From Fischerella muscicola PCC 7414 (lineage in GTDB: Bacteria; Cyanobacteriota; Cyanobacteriia; Cyanobacteriales; Nostocaceae), in the NCBI RefSeq assembly GCF_000317205.1, contig NZ_AJLK01000128.1:1-44799 (forward strand): a DNA stretch of 44,799 nucleotides, in the 5' to 3' direction. Of this stretch, positions 1-9,300 are shown piece after piece (the stretch's first letter is position 1; each line of letters begins with the position of its first letter). Both the position numbers and the translations under genes were made by a program. Under the pieces are notes generated by a model. That model saw only the letters and a list, made by a program, of their open reading frames with translations, did no database searches and was not told where the DNA came from.

Positions 1-213
1 GAACTACTTCCTACAGAATTTAATAAATCTATAGCGAGTTGAACTTTTTCGCAGCTATGGGTTGCGATCGCACCGTGCATTTCGCTAGGATCTGTAGGCT
101 TATTGGCTATAAGCAAAAGCTTGTTGGGGATAAAGCTACACTATATTGTGAACTATCTTGCCCAAACCCCAAGAAATTGAGATTTTAAAGACAACAACAG
201 AAAAAGAGAAACA
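1..213. other. Leader upstream of rplI
   Basis: No open frame that I can support. It holds one HIP1 octamer near position 65. A weak promoter-like pair, TTGTTG at 121-126 and TATATT at 142-147, has a 15-base spacer, which is too short for confidence. A purine-rich stretch directly before the rplI ATG is its probable ribosome binding site. Confidence 0.4.
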
Positions 214-672
214 ATGGCCAAACGTGTACAGTTAGTTTTAACTCAGGATGTCAGCAAGTTGGGTAAATCCGGCGACTTAGTAGAAGTAGCTCCCGGCTAT
301 GCTCGCAATTATTTACTCCCCAAAAGTTTGGCAACCTTTGCCACTCCTGGTATTCTCAAGCAAGTAGAACGCCGTCGAGAAGTAGAACGCCAACGGCAAC
401 TAGAACTCAAGCAACAAGCACAAGAGCAAAAAGCAACGCTGGAAAAAGCAGGTAGCTTCAGCATTGCTAAACAAGTTGGTGAAAAAGAAGCTATTTTTGG
501 TACTGTCACCAGTCAAGATGTAGCCGATGTCATCCAACAAACCACCGGACTGGAAATTGACCGACGTGGTATTACCATACCCGATATTAGCAGGTTAGGT
601 ACTTACGAAGCAGAAATTAAGCTCCACAGTGAAGTAACAGCAAAAGTCAACATTGAAGTTGTAGCTAGCTAG
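214..672 (+). CDS. rplI: 50S ribosomal protein L9
   Basis: Structural protein of the large ribosomal subunit that binds 23S rRNA near the L1 stalk base. The 152-residue product has the family's usual length and layout. The N-terminal RNA-binding lobe contains the signature [18 protein letters not shown] at about residues 20-37. It is followed by a long, charged connecting helix (about 45-78, rich in E, K, Q and R) and a C-terminal lobe ending in a beta-rich segment. The ATG follows a purine-rich tract. dnaB lies downstream on the same strand after 169 bp that include a hairpin, so they may be separate or only partly coupled transcripts. rplI next to dnaB is a common bacterial arrangement. Confidence 0.97.
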   Translation: MAKRVQLVLTQDVSKLGKSGDLVEVAPGYARNYLLPKSLATFATPGILKQVERRREVERQRQLELKQQAQEQKATLEKAGSFSIAKQVGEKEAIFGTVTSQDVADVIQQTTGLEIDRRGITIPDISRLGTYEAEIKLHSEVTAKVNIEVVAS

Positions 673-743
673 AATCAGTGAACAGTTATCAGTTATCACT
701 GGTAACTGCAAAACACATCTGTTCTCATATATTTGTGGTGTGA

Positions 744-771
744 AGACGTTGCATTGCAACGTCTTTATATA
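744..771 (+). terminator. Hairpin after rplI, possible terminator
   Basis: AGACGTTG and CAACGTCT face each other across a short loop (744-764). The following bases are T-rich but interrupted (TTATATATTT), so this is a weak or leaky intrinsic terminator at best between rplI and dnaB. Confidence 0.45.
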
Positions 772-841
772 TTTAACATGTAAAAGAAATTTTGGACTAT
801 AAGGGAATATAGTCACATTAATCTAATATCTAAAATTTTAT

Positions 842-2200
842 ATGTCTATGTCTGAAGAACTTAATTTTCAAGGAATAGGCAACGATCGCCTACCTCCGCA
901 AAATATTGAGGTGGAAGAAGCGATATTAGGGGGGATTTTGCTCGATCCAGAAGCAATTGGTAGAGTGAGCGATCGCCTAGTTCCAGAAGCATTTTATATT
1001 AGCGCTCATAAAGATATCTACCAAGCTGCCATTGTACTCCACAATCAAGGTAAACCTACAGATCTGCTCTCAGTCACAAGTTGGTTGGCTGACAACGACT
1101 TACTCAACCGTGTTGGGGGTAGAAATAAATTAGCAACGCTTGTAGATCGCACAGTTTCAGCGATTAATATCGACGCCTTAGCCTCATTGGTAATGGAAAA
1201 ATATATGCGGCGTCAGTTAATTAAAGCTGGTAATGAAATTGTGCAATTGGGTTATCAAACAGAAAGCGAATTACCTCAAATTCTCGATCAAGCAGAACAA
1301 AAAATCTTCGCCGTTACTCAAGAACGTCCCCAATCTGGTTTAGTTCACATTTCTGATAGCTTGGTTAATGCTTTTGAAGAAATAGAAACTCGCCATCAAG
1401 GTGTAGCATTACCAGGTATTCCTTGCGGATTTTATGATTTAGATGCTATGACTAGCGGTTTTCAGCGTTCAGATTTAATCATTGTTGCTGGCAGGCCGTC
1501 AATGGGGAAAACCGCATTCTGCTTGAACCTTGGTTATAACGTCGCCGCTTTATATAAACTACCAGTTGCTATTTTTAGTTTAGAAATGTCTAAAGAACAA
1601 CTGGTACAGCGATTAATCGCTAGTGAAGCAGAAATAGAATCTGGTTATTTGCGGAGTGGACGTATCAGTCAAGCTCAATGGGAACCTCTCAGCCGTGCGA
1701 TCGGCTTACTTTCAGAAATGCCAATTTTTATTGATGATACGCCTAATATTACAGTTACAGAAATGCGTTCTCAGGCGCGACGTTTGCAAGCCGAAGTAGG
1801 TTCAGAACTAGGATTAATTATTATAGACTACTTGCAATTAATGGAAGGAGCAGGCGACAACCGTGTACAAGAATTGTCTAGAATTACTCGTAGTATTAAA
1901 GGTTTAGCTCGTGAATTATCTGTACCAGTAATTGCCTTATCTCAGTTGAGTCGAGGAGTAGAAGCACGTACAAATAAGCGTCCTATGATGTCTGATTTGA
2001 GAGAAAGCGGTTCGATTGAACAAGACGCGGATTTAGTAATCATGTTATATAGAGATGAATACTATAATCCCGACACTCCTGATCGAGGTATTGCAGAAGT
2101 TAATATTACCAAACATAGAAATGGCCCAACTGGAACTATCAAACTTTTATTTGATCCACAATTTACGAAGTTCAAAAATTTAGCTAGACCAAATTATTAA
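842..2200 (+). CDS. dnaB: Replicative DNA helicase DnaB
   Basis: Hexameric ATP-driven 5'-3' helicase that unwinds DNA at the replication fork and recruits primase. The 452 residues have normal architecture: an N-terminal helical DnaB domain (about 18-120, starting PPQNIEVEEAILGG), a linker, then a RecA-like ATPase domain. Walker A is GRPSMGKT at about 217-224 and Walker B is LGLIIIDYLQ; the C-terminal arginine-rich motifs and the SDLRESGSIEQDAD segment are also present. Many cyanobacterial dnaB genes carry inteins. Here the P-loop and downstream motifs are uninterrupted, so no intein is present. A second ATG two codons downstream is an alternative start. Confidence 0.97.
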   Translation: MSMSEELNFQGIGNDRLPPQNIEVEEAILGGILLDPEAIGRVSDRLVPEAFYISAHKDIYQAAIVLHNQGKPTDLLSVTSWLADNDLLNRVGGRNKLATLVDRTVSAINIDALASLVMEKYMRRQLIKAGNEIVQLGYQTESELPQILDQAEQKIFAVTQERPQSGLVHISDSLVNAFEEIETRHQGVALPGIPCGFYDLDAMTSGFQRSDLIIVAGRPSMGKTAFCLNLGYNVAALYKLPVAIFSLEMSKEQLVQRLIASEAEIESGYLRSGRISQAQWEPLSRAIGLLSEMPIFIDDTPNITVTEMRSQARRLQAEVGSELGLIIIDYLQLMEGAGDNRVQELSRITRSIKGLARELSVPVIALSQLSRGVEARTNKRPMMSDLRESGSIEQDADLVIMLYRDEYYNPDTPDRGIAEVNITKHRNGPTGTIKLLFDPQFTKFKNLARPNY

Positions 2201-2204
2201 TAGT

Positions 2205-2283
2205 TAGTAGTTGATTGTTATTTGTTGTTTGAAAAAATCAACAACCAACAACCAACAACCAACCATCAACAATCAACTATCAA
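2205..2283. repeat. Inverted heptanucleotide (STRR-type) repeats between convergent genes
   Basis: On the left are GTTAGTAGTTGATTGTT-like units and on the right CAACAAC/CAATCAACTATCAACTAAC-like units. The two halves are largely complementary, so the spacer between dnaB and the convergent FKBP gene can fold into one long hairpin. The right end overlaps the FKBP stop region. It may act as a bidirectional terminator. Confidence 0.6.
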
Positions 2284-2804
2284 CTAACTTTTAACAACTC
2301 CACATCAAAAATTAGAGTGGCGTTGGGAGGAATGACACCGCCAGCACCACGAGCGCCATAACCTAATTCTGAGGGAATGATTAACTGACGTCGTCCGCCG
2401 ACTTTCATAGTACTAAGTCCTTCATCCCAACCTTTGATCACTTGTCCCTGGCCAATCTTAAACTTGAATGGTTGGTTGCGATCGCGTGAACTATCAAACT
2501 TCTTACCGTTTTCGAGTGTACCAGTGTAGTGAACTGTAACCGTTTGCCCTGGTTCAGGAGTCGCTCCTGTCCCCTCTTCTAAATCTACGTACTTTAACCC
2601 AGAAGGGGTGGTAACGACATTAGCATCAGACATAGGAGCGCTCGCAATCAGAGTATTGTTTTCAATAACAGTAGTGGGTACTGGTGTATTGTCTGTGATT
2701 TGGGCAGCGATCGCAGACTCTTGCTTACCACTGCCAATTTGGGCTACCACCAAAACCACAACACAAATCAGCATGAAACCCACGCTGAGTAAAATCGCTT
2801 TCAA
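2280..2804 (-). CDS. FKBP-type peptidyl-prolyl cis-trans isomerase, exported or membrane-anchored
   Basis: Catalyses proline cis-trans isomerisation during protein folding. Residues 1-24 form a short basic N-terminus plus a hydrophobic helix (signal or membrane anchor), followed by a Thr/Ala/Pro-rich linker to about residue 62. The FKBP domain fills about 66-174: [18 protein letters not shown], then [11 protein letters not shown] and the [23 protein letters not shown] tail, with the conserved Y, D, W and Y positions. This layout fits a periplasmic or thylakoid-lumen isomerase. The start is TTG at 2804. It is preferred because a strong GGAGGG ribosome binding site lies seven bases upstream and because it gives the usual KAILLSVGF leader; the next ATG is ten codons in, inside the hydrophobic helix. 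Confidence 0.93.
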   Translation of the reverse strand: MKAILLSVGFMLICVVVLVVAQIGSGKQESAIAAQITDNTPVPTTVIENNTLIASAPMSDANVVTTPSGLKYVDLEEGTGATPEPGQTVTVHYTGTLENGKKFDSSRDRNQPFKFKIGQGQVIKGWDEGLSTMKVGGRRQLIIPSELGYGARGAGGVIPPNATLIFDVELLKVS

Positions 2805-2953
2805 AATTAACCCTCCCTACTTAAGCTGGTTTTAAAATTTAGCATAACCAGTAGGATAAAATTCAGTGTAAATCAGAAAGCGCCCCTAAATGGAATATTA
2901 GATTTTAGATTTTGGATTACAAAACTGTTAATAGCACAATTAACCATTAGCTA

Positions 2954-3277
2954 TTAGCGCCAGAGTTTATTTTCTAAATCTCGTACTTGACGCTCTAATC
3001 GGTCAATTCTACCCCGCAATTCATCTACTTCTGACTGGCGTGCAACGCCTAAGTCTTGCATCATATTCCGCATTTGCCGTTGCATATTAGCTTCCCAGTT
3101 GCCCTGCTCAGACTTTAACTGGTTTACCATATCATCCATTACTGCTTTAGCTTGCTCAGGATCGAGTTTGCCATCTTTGACTAACTGATCACTTACTTGT
3201 TTCATTTTCTCTGCTACCAAGGATGTTGTACCAATACCAAGCATTAATAGCTGCTGCATCCAGTTGTTGCTGTCCAT
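2954..3277 (-). CDS. Phasin-like coiled-coil protein
   Basis: Small, helical, charged protein of 107 residues. A short N-terminal segment (WMQQLLMLGIGTTSLVAEKM) is followed by a continuous amphipathic region with Gln/Asn/Met-rich heptads. It ends in a canonical coiled coil (about 80-107, ELRGRIDRLERQVRDLENKL). This resembles the phasin / PhaF-like family that coats polyhydroxyalkanoate granules, and cyanobacterial homologues are usually annotated that way. No PHA synthase gene lies in this window, so granule association is inference from family resemblance. It runs in the same direction as the FKBP gene but is about 150 bp away, with an AT-rich gap. Confidence 0.65.
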   Translation of the reverse strand: MDSNNWMQQLLMLGIGTTSLVAEKMKQVSDQLVKDGKLDPEQAKAVMDDMVNQLKSEQGNWEANMQRQMRNMMQDLGVARQSEVDELRGRIDRLERQVRDLENKLWR

Positions 3278-3611
3278 ACCTAATCCCTATTAATCTTTAT
3301 CTCACCAGAAACAATAACCTTACTTTTGCATCTAGCCAGAAACCAATGCCGCAAGGATAATTATCAAGGTTGGGTGATGTGAAAGCCTTACTTTTAAAAG
3401 TGAATGGATCAAACAGCACATCACCCAGTAATTGGTAATTGGTAATTGGGAAGATTGCAAACAAGTTTTACCCATTACCCATTACCTATTAGCCATTACC
3501 GGGACAACCCCGCTACCAAAATATGGGCGAATTCCCCAAAATTTAATCGGGGTGTCCCCTCAATCTAGACTATAGCTCTATTGTGACAAACCTACACGGG
3601 GATTAAAAGGA
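3278..3611. other. Intergenic region between divergent genes
   Basis: Divergent spacer of 334 bp. It contains heptamer-type repeats (GGTAATT units near 3430-3450 and CCATTAC/CCATTA units near 3471-3500) that are mutually complementary and could form a hairpin. I see no RNA gene or open frame. Promoters for both flanking genes must lie here, but I cannot point to a convincing one. Confidence 0.5.
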
Positions 3612-3926
3612 GTGATTATCGAACTGCTGCGGGTGAAAGTACCACCTGAACATCGGGAACAATACATCCAAAAGGACGCCGAAATTTGGACAGCAGCACT
3701 TGCTCGTTATCCTGGTTTCCTCGGTAAAGAAGTTTGGATTAATCCTAATGACACTGGAGAGATTATTTTAGTAGTGCAGTGGGCGACAAGGGAGGAATGG
3801 AAAGCGATTCCCCAAGCTGAAGTAGATGCTATAGACCAAAAGTTTAATCAAGAATTAGGATTTGAGTCTGAGATCGTAGAGTTCTGTGAGTACCAGGTAC
3901 GGAAATTTCCTAGAAAGAGTGAGTGA
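3612..3926 (+). CDS. TIGR03792-type small protein (dimeric alpha-beta barrel/ABM-like)
   Basis: A 104-residue protein that matches my memory of a cyanobacterial family catalogued as TIGR03792. It begins IIELLRVKVPPEHREQYIQKDAEIWTAALARYPGF and contains KEVWINP and VVQWATREEWKAIP. The pattern (N-terminal strand, amphipathic helix with conserved W, strands with Trp) resembles the antibiotic-biosynthesis-monooxygenase ferredoxin-like fold. No function is established that I know of. The start is GTG at 3612, chosen because homologues begin at this point. The AAAAGGAG run touches the start codon, so spacing is poor and translation may be weak. An in-frame stop at 3573-3575 excludes a long upstream extension. 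Confidence 0.75.
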   Translation: MIIELLRVKVPPEHREQYIQKDAEIWTAALARYPGFLGKEVWINPNDTGEIILVVQWATREEWKAIPQAEVDAIDQKFNQELGFESEIVEFCEYQVRKFPRKSE

Positions 3927-3971
3927 GCTTTGAGGATCACCCCTCTGTTAAGAAGCATCATAAATCTTCTA

Positions 3972-4099
3972 ATACCAATTCAAAAAATATTTAAGAGCAG
4001 ATAATCCCACCCGCTTGACGACACCCTCCCCGATCTCGGGGAGGATTGGGGAGGGGTCTGATACCATTCATGTGTTGCATTCTTTTTCCAAATTGGTAT
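3972..4099. repeat. MITE-like element bounded by ATACCAATT inverted ends
   Basis: ATACCAATT at 3972-3980 and its complement AATTGGTAT at 4091-4099 bound 128 bp, with A-rich then T-rich sequence just inside the ends. A perfect CTCCCCGA/TCGGGGAG-type hairpin lies in the middle (about 4026-4045). There is no open frame inside. A second element with similar ends but a different interior is at 43058-43159. Confidence 0.5.
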
Positions 4100-4197
4100 A
4101 ACTGTGAACACTCCAGCGTTTGAGAATTGGCTCGGCCATGCAGATCTGGACTAACCTGTAAAGTGAAATAGGAAGTCGAAGAGTATCAGGAGCATCC

Positions 4198-4875
4198 ATG
4201 TACGTGCTAATTGGTGGAGCAGGCTTAGTAGGGCTAAATCTGGCTCAAAAATTGGTAGAAATAGGGCACACTGTTGCCATGATTGACATTGATCCTAACG
4301 CTTGCCGCTATGCCCGCGAACAAGTGGGAGTAATGGCTTTTGAAGGCAGTGCTGTGAGTACAGAAGTATTGCTAGAAGCTGGAATTCGTAAAGCCGACGC
4401 CCTAGCCGCTGTCCTCAGAAGTGATGCTTTGAACTTAGCAATGGTAACACTTGCCAAACATTACGGTGTTCCCCACATTCTGACTCGGATGCGCCATTCC
4501 GATTTTGCTGAACCGCTGCGTTTGGCAGGAGCAAATCATATCATTAGTACTGTAGAGCTAGCAGTTTCAACGATGGTGAATGCCATTGAGTATCCGCAAG
4601 TAGAATCAATGATGCATTTTGAGCAAGGGCAGATTGAGGTGTTGAAACTTTCCATCCCCAACAATTGCTATGTTGTTGGTCGTAGTGTTGCTGAAATTGC
4701 TCAGGATTCTCGTTTTCCCACTGGCTCTCTCATTATCGGTTATCAACCTCATCCCCACGAAGCTTTAACGATTCCTAACGGGAGTACAGTACTCGAACCG
4801 GATTCAACTGTGCTGATTGTGACAAAACCAGGGTCATTGCATCAAGTGATTGATTTTATGGAAGGCTGTAAATAA
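4198..4875 (+). CDS. TrkA-N/RCK domain potassium-uptake regulator or NAD-binding protein
   Basis: Cytosolic RCK-type protein of 225 residues that gates or regulates a K+ channel or transporter by binding nucleotide. The N-terminal Rossmann fold starts at once (MYVLIGGAGLVGLNLAQ). Acidic Asp-30/32 in MIDIDPNAC ends the second strand, the usual NAD(H)/ATP ribose-binding position. The fold runs through HILTRMRHSDFAEPLRLAGANHII at about residue 120. The C-terminal TrkA-C domain (about 145-222) contains NNCYVVGRSVAEIA and DSTVLIVTKPGSLHQVI. No pore-forming partner is adjacent. It is followed after only five bases by a DUF3124 lipoprotein, suggesting one transcript. Confidence 0.85.
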   Translation: MYVLIGGAGLVGLNLAQKLVEIGHTVAMIDIDPNACRYAREQVGVMAFEGSAVSTEVLLEAGIRKADALAAVLRSDALNLAMVTLAKHYGVPHILTRMRHSDFAEPLRLAGANHIISTVELAVSTMVNAIEYPQVESMMHFEQGQIEVLKLSIPNNCYVVGRSVAEIAQDSRFPTGSLIIGYQPHPHEALTIPNGSTVLEPDSTVLIVTKPGSLHQVIDFMEGCK

Positions 4876-4880
4876 ATTTA

Positions 4881-5453
4881 ATGAAATTATACCGACATTT
4901 TTATTTAGCAATTGCTTTTATTTTTCTTGTGTCTTGCACATCATCAGAGAATCCACCAAAATCACAATCGGATACTAATCAGCTAAATCCATCTCCAAAG
5001 GTGGTAACTCTGGATAAAAATTTTCAGATAGCTATGGGTCAAACTATTTATGTACCTGTTTATTCCCATATCTATCATGACGATCAACAAAAGATTTTAG
5101 ATTTAGCAGCTACGCTCAGTATTCGTAATACAGACTTGACCAACTCTATCATCATTACTTCTGTTCGCTACTATGACTCAAACGGTAAATTAGTCAAGCA
5201 ACATTTAGAGCAACCTATTCAACTAGATGCGCTAGCTTCTTATGATTTTTTTATCAATAGAACTGACACTAGTGGAGGTTTAGGAGCAAATTTTATTGTA
5301 GAGTGGGTAGCTCAAACAGAAGTTTCTGAACCTATAGTAGAGGCAGTGATGATTGCAACTGAATTCCAACAAGGAGTTTCTTTTGTTAGTCCTGGCAAGG
5401 TAATCAAAACTCAAAAAAATAACAAAAACCTGCCTTCAAAGCAGGGGTCATGA
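4881..5453 (+). CDS. DUF3124 family lipoprotein
   Basis: Predicted exported lipoprotein of unknown function, 190 residues. A type II signal peptide (MKLYRHFYLAIAFIFLVSC) has a lipobox-like LVSC, giving Cys-19 as the lipidated residue. A Ser/Asn/Pro-rich linker precedes the DUF3124 domain (about 52-172), recognisable by IYVPVYSHIYHDD, ATLSIRNTD, YYDSNGKLV and GANFIVEWV. It starts five bases after the TrkA-N gene and is probably translated from the same message. A small CCTGC/GCAGG hairpin (5429-5445) overlaps the last codons, between this gene and the convergent antiporter remnant, and may help termination. Confidence 0.85.
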   Translation: MKLYRHFYLAIAFIFLVSCTSSENPPKSQSDTNQLNPSPKVVTLDKNFQIAMGQTIYVPVYSHIYHDDQQKILDLAATLSIRNTDLTNSIIITSVRYYDSNGKLVKQHLEQPIQLDALASYDFFINRTDTSGGLGANFIVEWVAQTEVSEPIVEAVMIATEFQQGVSFVSPGKVIKTQKNNKNLPSKQGS

Positions 5454-5460
5454 AAAATTA

Positions 5461-6242
5461 TCAATCATCATCTAGTTTCAGCAATTGTTTATCTATTCTC
5501 GTTAACCTGCCACGGGCAATTTCTTCTGTGAGAATTCGCTTACGTATTGCCTCGTTGAGTGCTGCTTTCTCTGCTAGTAGTAATTGACGACGAATAGTAT
5601 CAAGTTTTTTGTGTTCGCCACTTTTGGCATCAAATTCGTCCGGGCGGCGATTATAGAATTCTCGTAATGCCTTTTCTGCTCCTGCTATTTGCACTTGGTA
5701 GGCTGAACGCATCTCTTCATACACAGCTTTTGGTAGTACTCCTGTTTTCAATAAAGTCTCTAATTCATCCTGTGCTGCCTTAGCAGTAATTAACTGAGCT
5801 TGTAACTCTTCAACTTGCTGTTGAGTCTTTGAAAATTTAGATAATTTTAAACGTTTTACCAGCCAAGGCAAACTTAACCCTTGACCTACTAATGACACCA
5901 GGACACTACCGAAGACTAAAGCAATGAGACTTTCTCGCCCTGGCAGTGTGGCGGGTAAACTTAATGCCAGAGCCATTGAGAGTGAACCCTTGATGTTGCC
6001 TAAAAATAGTAAATGTTGCCAGCGCAGTGGAATTGGACGGTCAAGCCAACGCATCATAGCTAGCAGGGGATAGACTGTCAGAACTCGCCCGACTTGGTAC
6101 GCCAAAACAGCAAGTACAATTGCAGGTAAAGCCCTCCAGAGTGTTACCAGGTCTATTTCTACACCAATCAGTAGAAAAATAAAGGTATTGGCAGTAAAAC
6201 TGGCATATTCCCAGAAACTCAATAAGGTGATGCGACTAGAAG
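5461..6242 (-). pseudogene. CPA1-type Na+/H+ antiporter, 3' remnant lacking its 5' half
   Basis: From about 6240 down, the translation matches the second half of a cyanobacterial NhaP/CPA1 antiporter. It shows ITLLSFWEYASFTANTFIFL, a loop, further membrane helices (VLAVLAYQVGRVLTVYP, HLLFLGNIKGSLSMALALSLP, LIALVFGSVLVSLVGQGLSL) and a long charged C-terminal helical tail. Family members are about 500-530 residues; only about 259 remain. The missing half holds the first six or so helices, including the Asp of the ion site. Upstream in frame (to 6399, a TTG inside the TPR gene's last codons) the translation is unrelated. A deletion probably joined this remnant to the 3' end of the TPR-CHAT gene. 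It could still make a half protein but is unlikely to transport. Confidence 0.8.
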
Positions 6243-6359
6243 CAGGAGAATAATTGAAACAGTGATTAAGGAGGCAACATCCACTTTGGTTTAGGAAATT
6301 TGTTTTGACTTCTTTAATCAACGTCGTCAAAATGCGATCGCGTCTCACCAAAATATATC

Positions 6360-9300
6360 TCAAATATGGAAATTGCCTGTAATTTTGAATCCTGCCCAAT
6401 AATAGGGATGACTATAAACTTTTGTATCTGCCGCCATTTGACTAGTTCTATACAGTTCTGATGCTAAATGGGTTTTAATTCTTAATCCCTCTGAAGGCAT
6501 TTGCTTTAACAAATCTTCATACCATTGTGTCAGTTCAGCAGCAGTTAATTCCTTCAGCCATAAGATGGCTTCACCTAAAGCGAGAGCAGGTGATATATTT
6601 TGCTTGATTCGTTGGTAAAACTCTATCATTACCAAAGTACTAGCTGGTGATTCTACAGTCCAGAGATTACTAATAATATGAGGAATTCTCTGATTCAGCA
6701 GAAAGTTGAATAAGTCACTAAATTCAGTAGTTATACTTTGGGGACAAGCTGTTGTAGTTTCGATATTGCACAAGGTAACTAGTTTGTAGTTTGCCAGTTG
6801 ATGAATATCGAGTTCTGCAAGAGTGATTTTCTCTTGATTTGCTAATACTAATTCTGAGGCATACGGCTGGCTATAATTAGGAATTACCTGCCCCAAAAAG
6901 TGAAATATATTGTAATCTTTTTGTAGAGAATTGAGCACAAACTCTTTAGTAGCTCGTGCTTCTTGAATGCATTGAGAATGAGTAAATATTTGACTAATTA
7001 CTTCAGCTTCTACCTTAGCAAATTTGAGTTTCGACGAACCTGTAGCTTGTTCAACATATAACAGCAGCTTTTCATCTGTTTTTTCTATGGGTTTTGAATT
7101 TAACGATAAACCCATCTGAACGCTTGGTAGGTAGGTAATTGTGAAATGAGAGGACACATTTAAGGATTCTTCCTCACTCGCAGAGTGGAGATAGAAAAGC
7201 GCATGAAGAGGTAATTTGTGCAAGTCGCGGTGGGGAATCAAAATCAATTGGTTAATGTCTTCAAGTTCTTGCACAATCGCAGAAATATTGAGAATTTTTT
7301 TGAGTTGTAGCAGTTTGCGTTCAATGTCCGAGTCCCAAGCATACTTGTTTCGGCTTTGTTCTTCTTCACCGAGACTAGAATATTCTTGATATTGTTGATG
7401 CCATTGTTCTATCCAATCTTCAAATGCACTTAAACGTGCAACTGCTTCCGGTACAGGCAACTCATCAATTGAGGCAAAATTAAGTATTGGTGTAAAAATG
7501 GGTATAGGTTCAGGGGATTTGTATTTAATAACAAAAGTGCGTAATGTACAAGGGCTAATATGCCAGTAAATTATTGCTGTTTTGGGATTAAGTAGTTGGT
7601 GAATTTCGTTGTAACTGGGTGAGAAAATTTGCTCACGCCAACCAGAAAATAGCCAAGTAAAACAAGCATTTTTGCCGTATTCGGCAATTTCCCAACCTTG
7701 TGCTAACTCCCCAAATTGTATGGCTATATCAACAGTCAACTGCCATAAACCCACAAATTTTAAAGCCAGCTGCTTTTTATCTTCGTTGCTGCGAGTCGGT
7801 TCTTCTAACAGACTTTGCAATAAATCGGTAGCACGCTTTTGGTATTGGTGTGCTAGTTTTGTTTCTCCCAAAACAACTAAGGTTTTGATGAGATTTTGCA
7901 GAGTCTCTAAATGCAGCACAGGAAAGACTTCGGCTGTGAGGGTAGTCAGTGCATTTTCGTAAGCAGCAACAGCTTCTAGCCAATAATGACGGGGTACAGG
8001 ATGTCTTTTACCTCGATCATAATGAGCATTACCAATTGCTAAATGTAATCTACCCCAACCTTCAGGGTGGGTATTTGAGCTAATATATTTGAGTCCTTCT
8101 TGATAACTGGCCAATTTTCCCTCATAGCCACGTTCGTTGAGGGCATGATTATCGGCTGCGATGCTGCTAAACACAGGCGATCGCCATTCCACCATAATTG
8201 CATTGCCAGCAGCGCTACCCCGACCTAGCCAAGCTTCCCAGTAGTCTGGTTTAATTTTTAAAGTGCCATCATAAGAGATAATCGCTTCTTCATATTGCCC
8301 CAAATAAAATTGGGCTACACCCCGGTTGTACCAAGCAAGATAAAAGTCGCTTTGAATTTCTATGGCTTTGTCGTAAGAGGCGATCGCTTCTTCTCGGCGT
8401 CCTAAATTGTCCAACGCCACACCCCGGTTAAACCAAGTTAAATAAAAATTAGGATTAATTGCTATGGCTTTATCCCACGAGGCGATCGCTTCTTCCCAAT
8501 TTCCCAAACTGGCTAAGATGACGCCTCGATCAATCCAGGCTTCGTGGAAGTTGGGTTGAATTTGTGTAGATCGATCATAGGCGGCGATCGCTTCTTGGAT
8601 GTTGCCTAATTTTTCCTTAACACCAGCCAATCCATACCAAGCTTGGTAACATTCAGGGTTAATTTGAATTGCTTGATGATAATTGGCGATCGCTTCTTCC
8701 CAGTTACCGATGTTAAATAATGCTACCCCTCGCTTATACCAAGCTAAATCAAACTCTGGATAACACTCAAGGGCTTGATCGTAACAGGCGATAGCATCAT
8801 AATTTTGTCCGGCTTCTGCTAAGGCAGTCCCCCGGAAATACCAAATTTCTGGATCTTGGGGTTGCAGTTGTAATGAAGCATCAAAACTAGCAATAGCTTC
8901 AGATAACTGTCCTAGCTTGAGCTGTACTAGCCCTCGTCCAGACCAAGCTTCTTGATAGTCGTTTTTCAATTTTAAGGCTTCATCAAATGAAGCGATCGCT
9001 TCGGTAAAATTTCCTAACTCACTCAGGGCTGCGCCTCTGTTGTACCAGCCTTTATAAAAATCAGGTTTAATTCCAATCGCCCGATCATAAGAGGCGATCG
9101 CTTCTGGGAAATTTCCTAAATAAAATAGCGTTAAACCCCGGTTAAACCAATATTCATAAGCATCGGGATTTAATTCAACGCTCTTATTGTAATATGTCAA
9201 CGCTCCTGCCAAATCTCCTATCTTAGCCTGTTGCAGACCTTCGTAAAACCATGCCTCTGCTTGGACACTGTTGCCATTTGATTCATCGCTAAGTGCTTCA

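Noticed and set aside
842-2200. Possible intein in dnaB, common in cyanobacteria.
   Set aside because: The Walker A and later helicase motifs are continuous and total length is a normal 452 residues.
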